Positions 25,901-36,966 of a stretch of 64,000 nt of DNA are shown piece after piece; position 1 is the first letter of the stretch; each line of letters opens with the position of its first letter. This DNA comes from Streptomyces sulfonofaciens (GTDB taxonomy: Bacteria; Actinomycetota; Actinomycetes; Streptomycetales; Streptomycetaceae). Made by a program: the position numbers and the translations under genes. The stretch is taken from positions 124,001-188,000 of the forward strand of contig NZ_BNCD01000005.1 in NCBI RefSeq assembly GCF_014656295.1, written 5' to 3'. The notes beneath the pieces were generated by a model. It did no database searches. It was not told where the DNA came from and saw only the letters and a program-made list of their open reading frames with translations.

Positions 25901-26228
25901 CTACGGCGGGCTGTCCGTCGCGCAGGTGCTCCGCCTGGCGACGGCGGTACCCGCGCGGCTCTTCGGCGCAGGCGACGACCTCGGCACCCTGGAGCCGGGC
26001 AAGCTCGCCGATCTGACGGTGGTCGACGGCGACCCGTTCCGGCGCTTCGACGACCTGGTGCGCACGCCCTGGGTGATGCGCGACGGTGTGGTGCACCGCC
26101 AGGAGGAACTGCTGGCGGCGTTCGCCCCCGCCGCGGAGCGCCGTGCCGGCGACCGCGTCGACTGGCTCCGGGTCAGCGGGGTGCTGCGCCGCGAACCCTG
26201 CTGCGCAGGCGGCGCGTTCGGCCTCTGA
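22932..26228 (+). pseudogene. Tat-exported beta-propeller amidohydrolase, interrupted by an in-frame TAG
   Basis: One 1099-codon frame is split by TAG at 24207-24209; both halves stay in phase and join as RATATT-stop-VQTPSWAPDGRS, where a homologue would have a sense codon (TAC is one change away). The N-terminus has a DPS repeat and a Tat motif (RRGLLKAGLAGAGAAALPLP). Residues ~90-640 are TolB/WD40-like repeats (LAWSPDGS, VSWSPDGRRLAF, PSWSPDGRR). The rest is an amidohydrolase with metal ligands in VVPGLWDAHTHPW, a later HTP near 25560, and LGTDAPL. Readthrough would give an exported propeller-peptidase or imidase-like enzyme; otherwise a 425-residue propeller alone is made. A sequencing error or real nonsense mutation cannot be told apart here. 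Confidence 0.8.
22948..23003. repeat. DPS-encoding tandem repeat at the amidohydrolase N-terminus
   Basis: Alternating GATCCAAGC and GACCCAAGT 9-mers are repeated about five times and encode DPSDPSDPSDPSDPS just ahead of the twin-arginine motif. The array is in phase and likely variable in copy number. Confidence 0.8.
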
Positions 26229-26426
26229 CGGCGCGCGGGTCGCCTGCGCGCGAGCTGGGGGCGACCCGCTGTGCGCCGTCCGTGCCGCCGTCGGTGCCGC
26301 CCCGGTCCCGGTCCCGGCGTCCTGTCGTACGCCCCGCCGCGGTGCCCTTGTCGTACGACCAAAGGACCAGGCGGACTCCTGCTCCTGACAGGGGCCGTTG
26401 TCCGTGGCGCCCCTTACGCTGACCGC

Positions 26427-28205
26427 ATGAGCGCCCTTGAACCGCGCGATGCCGGGGCCGGCGTCGCGGAGACCGGCCGCGGCACCGGAGCCGAGGCCCA
26501 GTCCGAGGCTCGCACCCGGGGCCGCGCCCGAGCCGGGGCCGGGGAAGCGGCCGGGCACGGGGCCGCGCCCCGTGCCCGTGCCGGGGCGGACCCGGCGCCC
26601 GGTGTGCTGAGCGGCCCGTACCTCGCGCTCAGCCTCGGCGTCGTCTCCGTCGTCCTGGTGATCGCCTTCGAGGCGACCGCCGTCGGTACCGCGATGCCGG
26701 TGGCGGCGCGCGAGCTGCACGGTGTCACGCTCTACGCCTTCGCCTTCTCCGCGTTCTTCACGACCAGCCTGTTCGGGATGGTCCTGGCCGGCCAGTGGGC
26801 CGACAGGCAGGGGCCGCTCGCGCCGCTCGGCACCGGGATCGGGGCCTTCGCCGCCGGGCTCGTGGTGGCCGGCACGGCGAGCTCGATGTGGCTGTTCATC
26901 CTGGGCAGGGCGGTGCAGGGGCTGGGCGGCGGCCTGGTGATCGTGGCGCTGTACGTGGTCGTGGGGCGGGCCTACCCGGAGCGGTTGCGACCGTCGATCA
27001 TGGCGGCCTTCGCGGCCTGCTGGGTGGTGCCCGCGCTGGTGGGGCCCCTCGTCTCGGGCGCGGTCACCGAACAGCTCGGCTGGCGCTGGGTGTTCCTCGG
27101 CATCCCGCTCCTGGTGGTCTTCCCGCTCGCGCTGGCCCTGCCGCAGATACGGCGCCGCGCCGGCGGACCACCGGACGCGACCCGCTCCCCGCGCACGCCC
27201 GCCGCCCCCGCGCCGTCCGTCGACCTCGCGCCGTCCACCAGCGCAGCGGCGTCCGTCGACCTCGCGCCGCCCACCGGCGCGGCGGAGTCCACCGACCTCG
27301 TGCCGCCCCCGGGCGCGGCGGAGTCCCCCGACCCGGCACGCCCCGCAGCCCCCGCCGCACCCGCAGCCCGGTCCGCCAAGGGGGGCTTTGCGCCGGACCG
27401 CCGCCGGATCCGCCTCGCGCTGGGCGTCTCGCTCGGGGCCGGGCTCGTGCAGTACGCCGCCCAGGACCCGGCCTGGCACTCCCTGCTGCCGCTGGTTGCG
27501 GGCGCCGCGCTGCTGGTGCCTTCGGTGCTCGGGCTGCTGCCGCGCGGCACCTACCGCGCGACCCGGGGCCTGCCCTCCGTCGTACTGCTGCGCGGTCTTG
27601 CGGCCGGGTCCTTCATCGCCGCGGAGTCCTTCGTCCCGCTGATGCTGGTCACCCAGCGCGGCCTGTCGCCGACCCTCGCCGGCCTCTCGCTGGCGCTGGG
27701 CGGAGCCACCTGGTCGCTGGGTAGCTGGATCCAGTCGAGGCCCCGTGCCCAGCCGCACCGGGAGCGGCTGATGACGGGCGGGATGCTGCTGGAGGCCGTC
27801 GCCATCGTGATGGTGCCCAGCGTGCTCGTCCAGGCCGTGCCGGTCTGGATCGTCGCGCTCGCCTGGGGCGTCGGCGGCCTCGGCATGGGACTCGTGATCT
27901 CCTCCACCAGCGTGCTGCTGCTCAAGCTGTCCGCACCGCACGAGGCGGGCGCGAACTCCGCGGCGCTGCAGATCTCCGACGGGCTGTCGAACGCCCTGCT
28001 GCTCGCCGCGGGCGGTGCCGCGTTCGCCGCGCTCGGTGGCGGCTCGGTCGCCTCCACGGCCTCCTCCGCCGCGGGCCCGGCCGCCACCGCGACCACCTCC
28101 CATCCCGCCGCCTTCACGGCGGTGTTCCTGCCGATGGCGGCCGTCGCGCTGGTCGGGATGTGGGTCACCACCCGCCTGCTGGAGCGCGGCCCGCGGCCGT
28201 CCTGA
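26427..28205 (+). CDS. MFS drug-efflux-type transporter
   Basis: A 592-residue major facilitator protein of the DHA2 (EmrB/QacA) type. The first half begins at ~residue 65 (YLALSLGVVSVVLVIAFEATAVGTAMPV) with motif A GQWADRQGPL and motif C-like VPALVGPLVSGAV. A 60-residue Pro/Ala linker (DNA ~27175-27375) with four copies of a 12-residue SVDLAPP-type unit separates it from the second half. A leading ~55-residue Ala/Gly/Arg-rich tail is probably cytosolic. ATG 26427 is the only start with a fitting N-terminus. Substrate unknown. Confidence 0.85.
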   Translation: MSALEPRDAGAGVAETGRGTGAEAQSEARTRGRARAGAGEAAGHGAAPRARAGADPAPGVLSGPYLALSLGVVSVVLVIAFEATAVGTAMPVAARELHGVTLYAFAFSAFFTTSLFGMVLAGQWADRQGPLAPLGTGIGAFAAGLVVAGTASSMWLFILGRAVQGLGGGLVIVALYVVVGRAYPERLRPSIMAAFAACWVVPALVGPLVSGAVTEQLGWRWVFLGIPLLVVFPLALALPQIRRRAGGPPDATRSPRTPAAPAPSVDLAPSTSAAASVDLAPPTGAAESTDLVPPPGAAESPDPARPAAPAAPAARSAKGGFAPDRRRIRLALGVSLGAGLVQYAAQDPAWHSLLPLVAGAALLVPSVLGLLPRGTYRATRGLPSVVLLRGLAAGSFIAAESFVPLMLVTQRGLSPTLAGLSLALGGATWSLGSWIQSRPRAQPHRERLMTGGMLLEAVAIVMVPSVLVQAVPVWIVALAWGVGGLGMGLVISSTSVLLLKLSAPHEAGANSAALQISDGLSNALLLAAGGAAFAALGGGSVASTASSAAGPAATATTSHPAAFTAVFLPMAAVALVGMWVTTRLLERGPRPS

Positions 28206-28363
28206 CGCCCGCTCCACCGGCCCCGTGCACGCCCGCCGGCCGTACTGTGACCTCCGTCCCACCCCGCCCCCGCCCGCCTCCTCGGGCCGGGCCCGGCGGG
28301 GGCCGCCCGATAAGGTGGCCCGGTTGTCGTACCTGGCCGATCGAGTGATCCGAACCGGAGACC

Positions 28364-30163
28364 GTGACTACCAGCACCTCCTCCTCTTCCTCCCACCATC
28401 TGTCCCCCGCCTTTCCCGGCCGCGCACCCTGGGGTACGGCCGGGCGGCTGCGTGCCTGGCAGCAGGGGGCGATGGAGCGGTACATCAACGAGCAGCCGCG
28501 GGACTTCCTGGCGGTGGCGACACCGGGGGCCGGCAAGACGACGTTCGCGCTGACGCTCGCCTCCTGGCTGCTGCACCACCACGTCGTGCAGCAGGTGACG
28601 GTGGTCGCGCCGACCGAGCACCTGAAGAAGCAGTGGGCCGAGGCCGCCGCCCGGATCGGGATCAGGCTCGACCCCGAGTACAGCGCGGGCCCGCTCAGCC
28701 GCGACTACCACGGCGTCGCGGTCACCTACGCGGGCGTGGGCGTGCGGCCCATGCTGCACCGCAACCGCGTGGAACAGCGCAAGACCCTGGTCATCCTGGA
28801 CGAGATCCACCACGCCGGCGACTCCAAGTCCTGGGGCGAGGCGTGCCTGGAGGCCTTCGAGCCCGCCACCCGCCGGCTCGCCCTCACCGGCACCCCGTTC
28901 CGCTCCGACACCAACCCGATCCCCTTCGTCGTGTACGAGGAGGGCAACGACGGGATACGGCGGTCCGCGGCCGACTACACGTACGGATACGGCAGCGCCC
29001 TCAGCGACGGCGTGGTGCGCCCGGTGATCTTCCTCAGCTACAGCGGCAACATGCGCTGGCGCACCAAGGCGGGCGACGAGATCGCGGCGCGGCTCGGCGA
29101 GCCGATGACCAAGGACGCCGTCTCCCAGGCCTGGCGCACCGCGCTCGACCCGCGCGGCGACTGGATGCCGAACGTGCTCAGCGCCGCGGACCGGCGGCTC
29201 ACCGAGGTGCGCAAGGCCATCCCGGACGCCGGCGGCCTCGTCATCGCCTCCGACCAGGACTCGGCGCGGGCGTACGCGAAGCTGCTCCGCGAGGTCACCG
29301 GCGAGAGGGCCACGCTCGTGCTCTCCGACGACACCGGGGCCTCGGGCCGCATCGACGACTTCAGCGCCGGCGACGACCGCTGGATGGTGGCCGTGCGGAT
29401 GGTGTCGGAGGGCGTCGACGTACCGCGGCTCGCGGTCGGCGTCTACGCCACCACCATCTCCACGCCGCTCTTCTTCGCGCAGGCGGTGGGCCGTTTCGTG
29501 CGCTCCAGGCGGCGCGGCGAGACGGCCTCCGTGTTCCTGCCCACCATTCCGGACCTGCTCGGCTTCGCCAACGAGATGGAGGTCGAACGCGACCACGTCC
29601 TCGACAAGCCGAAGAAGGACGGCGGGGACGAGGACCCGTACGCGGAGTCCGAGAAGGAGATGGCCGAGGCCAACCGCGAACAGGACGAGGACACCGGTGA
29701 GCAGGAGGCGCTGCCCTTCGAGGCCCTGGAGTCCGACGCGGTCTTCGACCGGGTGCTCTACGACGGCGCCGAGTTCGGCATGCAGGCGCACCCCGGCAGC
29801 GAGGAGGAGCAGGACTACCTCGGCATCCCCGGCCTGCTGGAGCCCGACCAGGTGCAGATGCTGCTCCAGAAGCGGCAGGCACGGCAGATCGCGCACAGCA
29901 GGAAGCGTCCCGACGACGAGGCCGACCTCCTCGAACTCCCCGCCGAGCGGCGGCCCGTGGTCAGCCACAAGGAGCTGATGGAGCTGCGCAAGCAGCTCAA
30001 CACGCTGGTCGGCGCCTACGTCCACCAGAGCGGGAAGCCGCACGGCGTGGTCCACACCGAGTTGCGCCGGGTGTGCGGGGGGCCGCCGAGCGCGGAGGCC
30101 ACCGCGGGGCAGATCCGGCAGCGGATAGCCAAGATCCAGGAGTGGGCCACGCGGATGCGGTGA
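28364..30163 (+). CDS. DEAD/DEAH-box (SF2) helicase
   Basis: A 599-residue superfamily 2 helicase. Walker A is ATPGAGKTT with Lys58, motif Ia VVAPTEHLKKQW, motif II LVILDEIHHAGDS, motif III LTGTPF, and motif VI AQAVGRFVRSRR. The last ~200 residues are acidic then helical (EQALPFEAL, LQKRQARQIAHSRK, ELMELRKQLNTLVGAY) and not part of the helicase core. GTG 28364 follows CCGGAGACC. It looks like the broadly conserved actinobacterial XPB/Rad25-like helicase, nucleic-acid substrate unknown. The N-terminus is a Ser/Thr-rich stretch. Confidence 0.9.
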   Translation: MTTSTSSSSSHHLSPAFPGRAPWGTAGRLRAWQQGAMERYINEQPRDFLAVATPGAGKTTFALTLASWLLHHHVVQQVTVVAPTEHLKKQWAEAAARIGIRLDPEYSAGPLSRDYHGVAVTYAGVGVRPMLHRNRVEQRKTLVILDEIHHAGDSKSWGEACLEAFEPATRRLALTGTPFRSDTNPIPFVVYEEGNDGIRRSAADYTYGYGSALSDGVVRPVIFLSYSGNMRWRTKAGDEIAARLGEPMTKDAVSQAWRTALDPRGDWMPNVLSAADRRLTEVRKAIPDAGGLVIASDQDSARAYAKLLREVTGERATLVLSDDTGASGRIDDFSAGDDRWMVAVRMVSEGVDVPRLAVGVYATTISTPLFFAQAVGRFVRSRRRGETASVFLPTIPDLLGFANEMEVERDHVLDKPKKDGGDEDPYAESEKEMAEANREQDEDTGEQEALPFEALESDAVFDRVLYDGAEFGMQAHPGSEEEQDYLGIPGLLEPDQVQMLLQKRQARQIAHSRKRPDDEADLLELPAERRPVVSHKELMELRKQLNTLVGAYVHQSGKPHGVVHTELRRVCGGPPSAEATAGQIRQRIAKIQEWATRMR

Positions 30164-30885
30164 GCGGTACCGGGGTCTCCCGGTGCCCCGGCGTCCGGAG
30201 GCCCCCCGGTGCCCCGGCGTCCCGGGTCTCCCGGTGCACCGGGCCGCGGGGCCGTGGTGCCCCGGGGTCTCGGCGCCCCGGGCCGCGGGGCAGCGGGGGC
30301 GGCGTCCGGTGGCGCCGGATCCGACCGCCCGTGCCCCTGCTCGGCCGGCGGCGCGAGCGCACCCGCCCCTCCGGGCCGTGGGGCGAGTCCGTCCGTTCGG
30401 TCGCGGCGCGAGCGCGCCCGCCCTCGGGCCGGACCGCGCCCGCCCCCTCGGGCCGGACCGCACCCGCCCCTCGGGCCGGTGGCGTCCCGGTGGTTTCGTG
30501 GTGGTTCGCCGTCCGCTTCCCCGCACCTGTCCCGGGGAGTCGACGGAAGGGCCACCGGCCGTCGGAAGGGGCCCGAGCGCGCCCGCCGGAAGCTGGTCGC
30601 CGAACGTATCAGGGCAATTACGGGCGCTCCGTTCAGGTCATTGCCCGGATTCTGGACGGAGTCTTCCGCTGAGCGAACCGGGTCGCTACTGTCCGGCTAC
30701 GCACACGCCCCGTGGCAGCGCCGCCGCGGAGCGCAGCCGGTGCCTGCGCGACTCGGTACGGGAGCTCGGCACAGCCCCCGGGTCGCTGACCGACCGGCGG
30801 CCTCTGTAGCGCGTCGCCGACGGGACCGGCGGCGCACCCTCCACGCACGGGGCCGTCGACCCTCACCACCGAAGGAGTGGGCGTC
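30164..30885. other. 720-base low-complexity intergenic region
   Basis: No gene is supported. From ~30170 to 30300 it is built of GGTGCCCCGGCGTCC/GGGGTCTC variants, and from ~30350 to 30480 of CTCGGGCCGGACCGC-CCCGCC variants. After ~30590 base use becomes more mixed (CAGGGCAATTACGG), which is where the promoter of the IclR gene is expected. The open frames across it are repeat artefacts. Confidence 0.6.
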
Positions 30886-31527
30886 GTGACCGCGGAGACC
30901 TCCCAGACGCTCGACCGGGGCCTCAGGGTCCTCAAGCTGCTCGCCGACACCGACCACGGCCTGACCGTCACCGAGCTGTCCACCAGGCTCGGCGTGAACC
31001 GCACCGTCGTCTACCGGCTGCTCGCCACCCTCGAACAGCACGCCCTCGTCCGCCGCGACCTGGGCGGCCGGGCCCGGGTGGGACTCGGGGTGCTGCGGCT
31101 CGGACGCCAGGTGCACCCGCTGGTGCGCGAGGCCGCGCTGCCCGCCCTGCGGTCCCTCGCCGAGGACATAGGCGCCACCGCGCACCTGACCCTGGTCGAC
31201 GGCACCGAGGCGCTGGCGGTGGCCGTCGTGGAGCCGACCTGGACCGACTACCACGTGGCGTACCGGACCGGTTTCAGGCACCCGCTGGACCGCGGGGCCG
31301 CGGGCCGGGCGATCCTGGCCGCGCGGCAGGGGATGGCCGCGGACCCCGGGTACACGCTGACGTACGGCGAGTTGGAGACCGGTGCCAGCGGCGCCGCGGC
31401 GCCGCTGCTCGGGGTGAGCGGCGTGGAGGGCAGCGTGGGAGTGGTGATGCTCTCGGAATGCGTACCGGAGGAGATCGGCGCCCGCGTGGTGCACGCGGCC
31501 CGCGAGGTGGCGGAGGCGCTGCGCTGA
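30886..31527 (+). CDS. IclR-family transcriptional regulator
   Basis: A 213-residue regulator. The N-terminal winged helix reads SQTLDRGLRVLKLLADTDHGLTVTELSTRLGVNRTVVYRLLATLEQH; the C-terminal effector domain includes FRHPLDRGAAGRAILAA and VGVVMLSECVPEEIGARV. I chose GTG 30886, preceded by GAAGGAG at 8 bases; GTG 30877 lies inside that RBS. Target and ligand are not evident. The hpd gene is ~2 kb away, but a link is speculation. Confidence 0.88.
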   Translation: MTAETSQTLDRGLRVLKLLADTDHGLTVTELSTRLGVNRTVVYRLLATLEQHALVRRDLGGRARVGLGVLRLGRQVHPLVREAALPALRSLAEDIGATAHLTLVDGTEALAVAVVEPTWTDYHVAYRTGFRHPLDRGAAGRAILAARQGMAADPGYTLTYGELETGASGAAAPLLGVSGVEGSVGVVMLSECVPEEIGARVVHAAREVAEALR

Positions 31528-31681
31528 CCGTTCGACCCGTGCCGCCGGGGCCCGGTCGGCGGTGCGCGCCCCGCCGGACCCCGCGCCCGCGCCTGCGCCG
31601 CCCGCGCCCGTACCGCCCGCCGGCCGCTCCCGCGCACCACGCGGTGATACCGCTCCCCGGCGAGAGGCTAGATTGGGTGGC

Positions 31682-32467
31682 GTGTTTCGTCTGCGTCGGG
31701 GCAAGGCCCTCGTTGTCTGTGGTGTACCGCTGGTCGGGCTGATCGCCGCCGCCGTCCTCGCGCCGCTGCCGTTCTCCGTGGCGGTGCCCGGGCTCACCGC
31801 GAACGTGCTGGGCACCTACAAGGGCGCCCAGGTCGTGACGGTCACCGGGGTGCCCACGCGCCGCACCAGCGGGCAACTGCGGATGACCACGATCGCGGCG
31901 ACGGGCCCCGCCCAGGACGTGTACCTCGGTGATGTGGTCGACGGCTGGTTCCGCACCGACCAGGCTGTGATGCCGCGCGACTCGGTCTACCCGGGCGGCG
32001 GGAACACCAGGGAGATCGAGCGGCGCAACACCGAGGAGATGCGGAAGTCGCAGAACACCGCGACCGCCGCGGCGCTCGCCTACCTCGGCAGGAGCCCCTC
32101 CGAGGTGCATGTGCGGCTGCGGCTCGCCAACGTGGGAGGACCCAGCGCCGGGCTGCTGTTCTCGCTGGGCATCGTGGACAAGCTGGCCGGCGACGGCAAG
32201 GGGGGCGACCTGACCGGCGGCCGGGTCGTCGCCGGCACCGGGACGATCACCTCGCGCGGCTCGGTCGGGGCCGTCGGCGGGGTGGCGCTGAAGACGCAGG
32301 CGGCCCGGCGGGACGGCGCCACCGTCTTCCTGGTGCCGGAGGCGGAGTGCTCGGACGCGCGCGCCGAACTGCCCAAGGGCCTGCGACTGGTGCCGGTGTC
32401 CACCTTGAAGGGCGCGGTCCAGGCGCTGCGGGCGCTGAAGTCCGGGGGCTCCGTGCCGAGTTGCTGA
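31682..32467 (+). CDS. membrane-anchored Lon-like serine protease (S16, YlbL-type)
   Basis: A 261-residue protein. One N-terminal membrane segment (ALVVCGVPLVGLIAAAVLAPLPFSVAVPG) places the rest outside the membrane. The C-terminal half is a Lon proteolytic domain with the Ser in GGPSAGLLFSLGIVDKL and the dyad Lys in VALKTQAARRDGA. The middle lacks an obvious PDZ signature, unlike the longer YlbL proteins. GTG 31682 opens FRLRRGK just before the membrane helix; longer upstream extensions are Pro-rich noise. Likely role is extracytoplasmic protein quality control. Confidence 0.85.
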   Translation: MFRLRRGKALVVCGVPLVGLIAAAVLAPLPFSVAVPGLTANVLGTYKGAQVVTVTGVPTRRTSGQLRMTTIAATGPAQDVYLGDVVDGWFRTDQAVMPRDSVYPGGGNTREIERRNTEEMRKSQNTATAAALAYLGRSPSEVHVRLRLANVGGPSAGLLFSLGIVDKLAGDGKGGDLTGGRVVAGTGTITSRGSVGAVGGVALKTQAARRDGATVFLVPEAECSDARAELPKGLRLVPVSTLKGAVQALRALKSGGSVPSC

Positions 32468-32503
32468 GGACCGCGCGTCCGGGCCGCCCGGGCCACCCCG
32501 GGG

Positions 32504-32575
32504 CCGGCACGCAGGGGCCCACAGGGACCGGCACGCAGGGGCCCACAGGCACCGGCCCACGGGGACCGGTCCGGC
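32504..32575. repeat. three 24-base tandem repeats
   Basis: Units beginning CCGGCACGCAGGGGCCCACA start at 32504 and 32528, with a diverged third at 32552. A separate 18-base duplication (CACGTCCTCCGCGTCCCG) follows at ~32610-32646. They fill the space between the convergent protease and Lrp genes. Confidence 0.8.
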
Positions 32576-32666
32576 GCGGGCCGCGGCACCGGACACCCCG
32601 GCTCGCCCTGCACGTCCTCCGCGTCCCGCACGTCCTCCGCGTCCCGCACGCCCCGCGCGGGTGTCC

Positions 32667-34435
<1,769 letters not shown>

Positions 34436-34525
34436 CCACCACTTCGCGCCCGGCGAACTCCGAGCCCGGCGGCCACCACCCGTCGGACGGTGGGGCGCCC
34501 GCGGGCCGGCGGCCCGGTCCGGGGC

Positions 34526-34960
34526 TCAGCGCGGCGGTCCCTGGTCCGGGGGCTCGCCGAGCGCGGCCAGCAACCGCCGGGCGCGAGGCGCGCCCAGGGG
34601 CGAGAAGTACGGGTTGACGCGCAGCGCCGCACGCACCCGGCGGCGGGCCGGCGCCGCCTCGCCCAGGGCCCGTTCGATCTCCGCGCGGTGGTAGAGGAAC
34701 AGGGCGCTGCGCGGCCCGCCGCCGGTAGCCGCGCGGGTCAGGTCCTCGGCCTGGGCGTCCCGTCCCGCCCGGTGCAGCGCCCAGCCCAGCGCGTCCGCCG
34801 CCCACGGTCCGCCGGTCCGCCGCCACCGCGCCCGCAGCACCCGCACCACCGGCGCCGCCCACCGGGCACCCGCACGCCCCGCCGGCGCCTGCCTCCCGCC
34901 GGGCGGGCGCACCGCGTGCCCCGGTTCCGCGGGGCGGGACCGCTCCGGTTCGTTCTCCAT
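34526..34960 (-). CDS. small TPR-like protein
   Basis: A 144-residue Arg/Ala-rich protein. Residues ~55-125 look like two helical tetratricopeptide-type units (ADALGWALHRAGRDAQAEDLTRAA, ALFLYHRAEIERALGEAAPARRRVRAALRVNPYFSPL). No signal or membrane helix. Start ATG 34960. It is divergent from the FAD-oxidase gene. Function unknown; a tail fragment of longer TPR proteins is possible. Confidence 0.65.
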   Translation of the reverse strand: MENEPERSRPAEPGHAVRPPGGRQAPAGRAGARWAAPVVRVLRARWRRTGGPWAADALGWALHRAGRDAQAEDLTRAATGGGPRSALFLYHRAEIERALGEAAPARRRVRAALRVNPYFSPLGAPRARRLLAALGEPPDQGPPR

Positions 34961-35057
34961 GGCCGACACTGTGCGGCCCCGTGCCGATCCCGCCCGGCAC
35001 GCGTACGGCGGCGCAGACGGGGTTCACACCGATGGCCCCGGGTGCGACGCTCGGATC

Positions 35058-36428
35058 ATGAGCCCCACTCTCGTCGAACGACTCCGCTCAGGTCTCCCCG
35101 AGGAAGCCGTCCTCACCGACCCCGACGTGACGGCCTCCTACTCCCATGACATGGCCAGTTTCTGCGAGGCGGGCCGGCCGGCCGCCGTGGTCCTGCCGCG
35201 TACCGTGGAACACGTCCAGCACACCCTGCGCACCGCGCACGAGCTGCGCGTGCCCGTGGTGCCGCAGGGCGCGCGCACCGGTCTGTCCGGCGCGGCCAAC
35301 GCCAGCGACGGCTGCATCGTGCTGTCCCTCGTCAAGATGGACCGCATCCTGGAGATCGACCCCGTCGACCGGATCGCCGTCGTCGAGCCCGGTGTCGTCA
35401 ACGCCACCCTGTCGAAGGCCGTCGGCGAACAGGGCCTGTACTACCCGCCGGACCCCTCGAGCTGGGAGATGTGCACCATCGGCGGAAACATCGGCACCGC
35501 GTCCGGCGGGCTGTGCTGCGTCAAGTACGGGGTCACGGCCGAGTACGTGCTCGGGCTCGACGTGGTGCTCGCCGACGGGCGGTTGATGAGCACGGGACGC
35601 CGCACCGCCAAGGGCGTCGCCGGCTACGACCTGACCCGTCTGATCGTCGGCTCCGAGGGCAGCCTCGGTGTCGTGGTGCGTGCCGTGCTCGCCCTCAAGC
35701 CGCAGCCGCCCGCCCAGCTCGTGCTGGCCGCGGAGTTCGGCTCGGCGGCCGAGGCGTGCGACGCGGTCTGCCGGATCATGGCCCGGGGCCACGTCCCCTC
35801 GCTGCTCGAACTGATGGACCGCACGACCCTGCGGGCCGTCAACGCCATGGCGGGCATGGGCCTTCCGGAGAGCACGGAGGCCCTGCTGCTGGCCGCCTTC
35901 GACACCCCCGAGCCCACCGCCGACCTCGCGGCGCTCGGCGCGCTCTGCGAGGCCGCGGGCGCCGGCCAGGTCGTACCGGCCGACGACCTCGCGGAGTCCG
36001 AACTCCTCCTCCAGGCGCGGCGCCTCTCGCTCACGGCACTGGAGGCGGTCAAGGGCACCACGATGATCGACGACGTGTGCGTGCCCCGCTCACGGCTCGG
36101 CGCGCTGATCGAGGGCATCGAACGCATCGCCGACAGGCACCGGCTCACCATCGGTGTCATCGCGCACGCCGGAGACGGCAACACCCACCCCACCGTCTGC
36201 TTCGACGCCTCGGACCCCGACGAGTCCCGCCGGGCCCGCGCGTCCTTCGACGAGATCATGGGCCTCGGCCTGGAACTCGGCGGCACCATCACCGGCGAAC
36301 ACGGCGTCGGCGTGCTGAAGAAGGAGTGGCTGGCCCGCGAGATCGGTCCGGTCGGCCTCGAAATGCAGCGCGCGATCAAGAAGACCTTCGACCCGTACGG
36401 CATCCTCAACCCCGGCAAGCTGTTCTGA
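35058..36428 (+). CDS. FAD-linked oxidase (GlcD/D-lactate dehydrogenase type)
   Basis: A 456-residue flavoprotein. The PCMH-type FAD domain shows VPQGARTGLSGAANA, IDPVDRIAVVEPGV and the IGGNIGTASGGLCCVKYG loop. The C-terminal oxidase domain ends HAGDGNTHPTVCF, GGTITGEHGVGVLKKEWL and FDPYGILNPGKLF. It likely oxidises a 2-hydroxy acid such as glycolate or D-lactate. ATG 35058 is the clear start. There are no GlcE/GlcF partners nearby, so it probably works alone. Confidence 0.92.
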   Translation: MSPTLVERLRSGLPEEAVLTDPDVTASYSHDMASFCEAGRPAAVVLPRTVEHVQHTLRTAHELRVPVVPQGARTGLSGAANASDGCIVLSLVKMDRILEIDPVDRIAVVEPGVVNATLSKAVGEQGLYYPPDPSSWEMCTIGGNIGTASGGLCCVKYGVTAEYVLGLDVVLADGRLMSTGRRTAKGVAGYDLTRLIVGSEGSLGVVVRAVLALKPQPPAQLVLAAEFGSAAEACDAVCRIMARGHVPSLLELMDRTTLRAVNAMAGMGLPESTEALLLAAFDTPEPTADLAALGALCEAAGAGQVVPADDLAESELLLQARRLSLTALEAVKGTTMIDDVCVPRSRLGALIEGIERIADRHRLTIGVIAHAGDGNTHPTVCFDASDPDESRRARASFDEIMGLGLELGGTITGEHGVGVLKKEWLAREIGPVGLEMQRAIKKTFDPYGILNPGKLF

Positions 36429-36492
36429 CCCGATCCCGCGGCCCCCCGGCGTACGTGGCGCACCGGGCGCGCGGTGTCCCCCGCCCGGTCGC

Positions 36493-36966
36493 TCACTCAC
36501 CGTCCCCGGTGTCGTCCGAGGGCCAGGGCTCGGCCACCCGCACGTCGTCGGCCGCGGCGGGTGCGAGCAGTTCGGCGAGGCCGCTGTCGATGCCGAGCCG
36601 CTCGCCCTCGGCGCCCGGCGCGACCTCCCGCAGGGTGCCCTCCAGCCAGACGGACACCACGTCCGCGGGGGCCTCCAGCAGGGCGTCGCCGTTCGGCGAG
36701 CTGAGCGCGAGCAGGACGACCCGCCGCCCGTTCACCTTCGTCGGCCAGACCCGCACGTCCCCGTACCCGCACGGCCTGAACACCCCTTCGACCAGCAGTT
36801 CGCGCGCGAACGTCCAGCGCACCGGGTGTTCCGTGTCGGTGTGGAAGGTGACGTGGACGGCGTACGGGTCGTCGGTGCGGTAGGTGAACAGCGCCGGTAC
36901 CGGAATGCTGCGTTCGGGCGACAGGACCAGACTCAGCTTCAGTTCGCGCTCCACCACGGTGTGCAT
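36493..36966 (-). CDS. ssgG: SsgA-like sporulation/cell-division protein, probably SsgG
   Basis: A 157-residue SALP-family protein, found only in sporulating actinomycetes. It opens MHTVVERELKLSLVLSPERSIPVPALFTYRTDDPYAVHVTFHT and contains VRWTFARELLVEGVFRPCGYGDVRVWP. SALPs steer septum placement and spore separation; SsgG is tied to correct septum localisation. I assign SsgG from synteny recalled in S. coelicolor (near SCO2924), not from an alignment. ATG 36966 lies after GGAGAGGAAGG on this strand. Confidence 0.85.
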   Translation of the reverse strand: MHTVVERELKLSLVLSPERSIPVPALFTYRTDDPYAVHVTFHTDTEHPVRWTFARELLVEGVFRPCGYGDVRVWPTKVNGRRVVLLALSSPNGDALLEAPADVVSVWLEGTLREVAPGAEGERLGIDSGLAELLAPAAADDVRVAEPWPSDDTGDGE

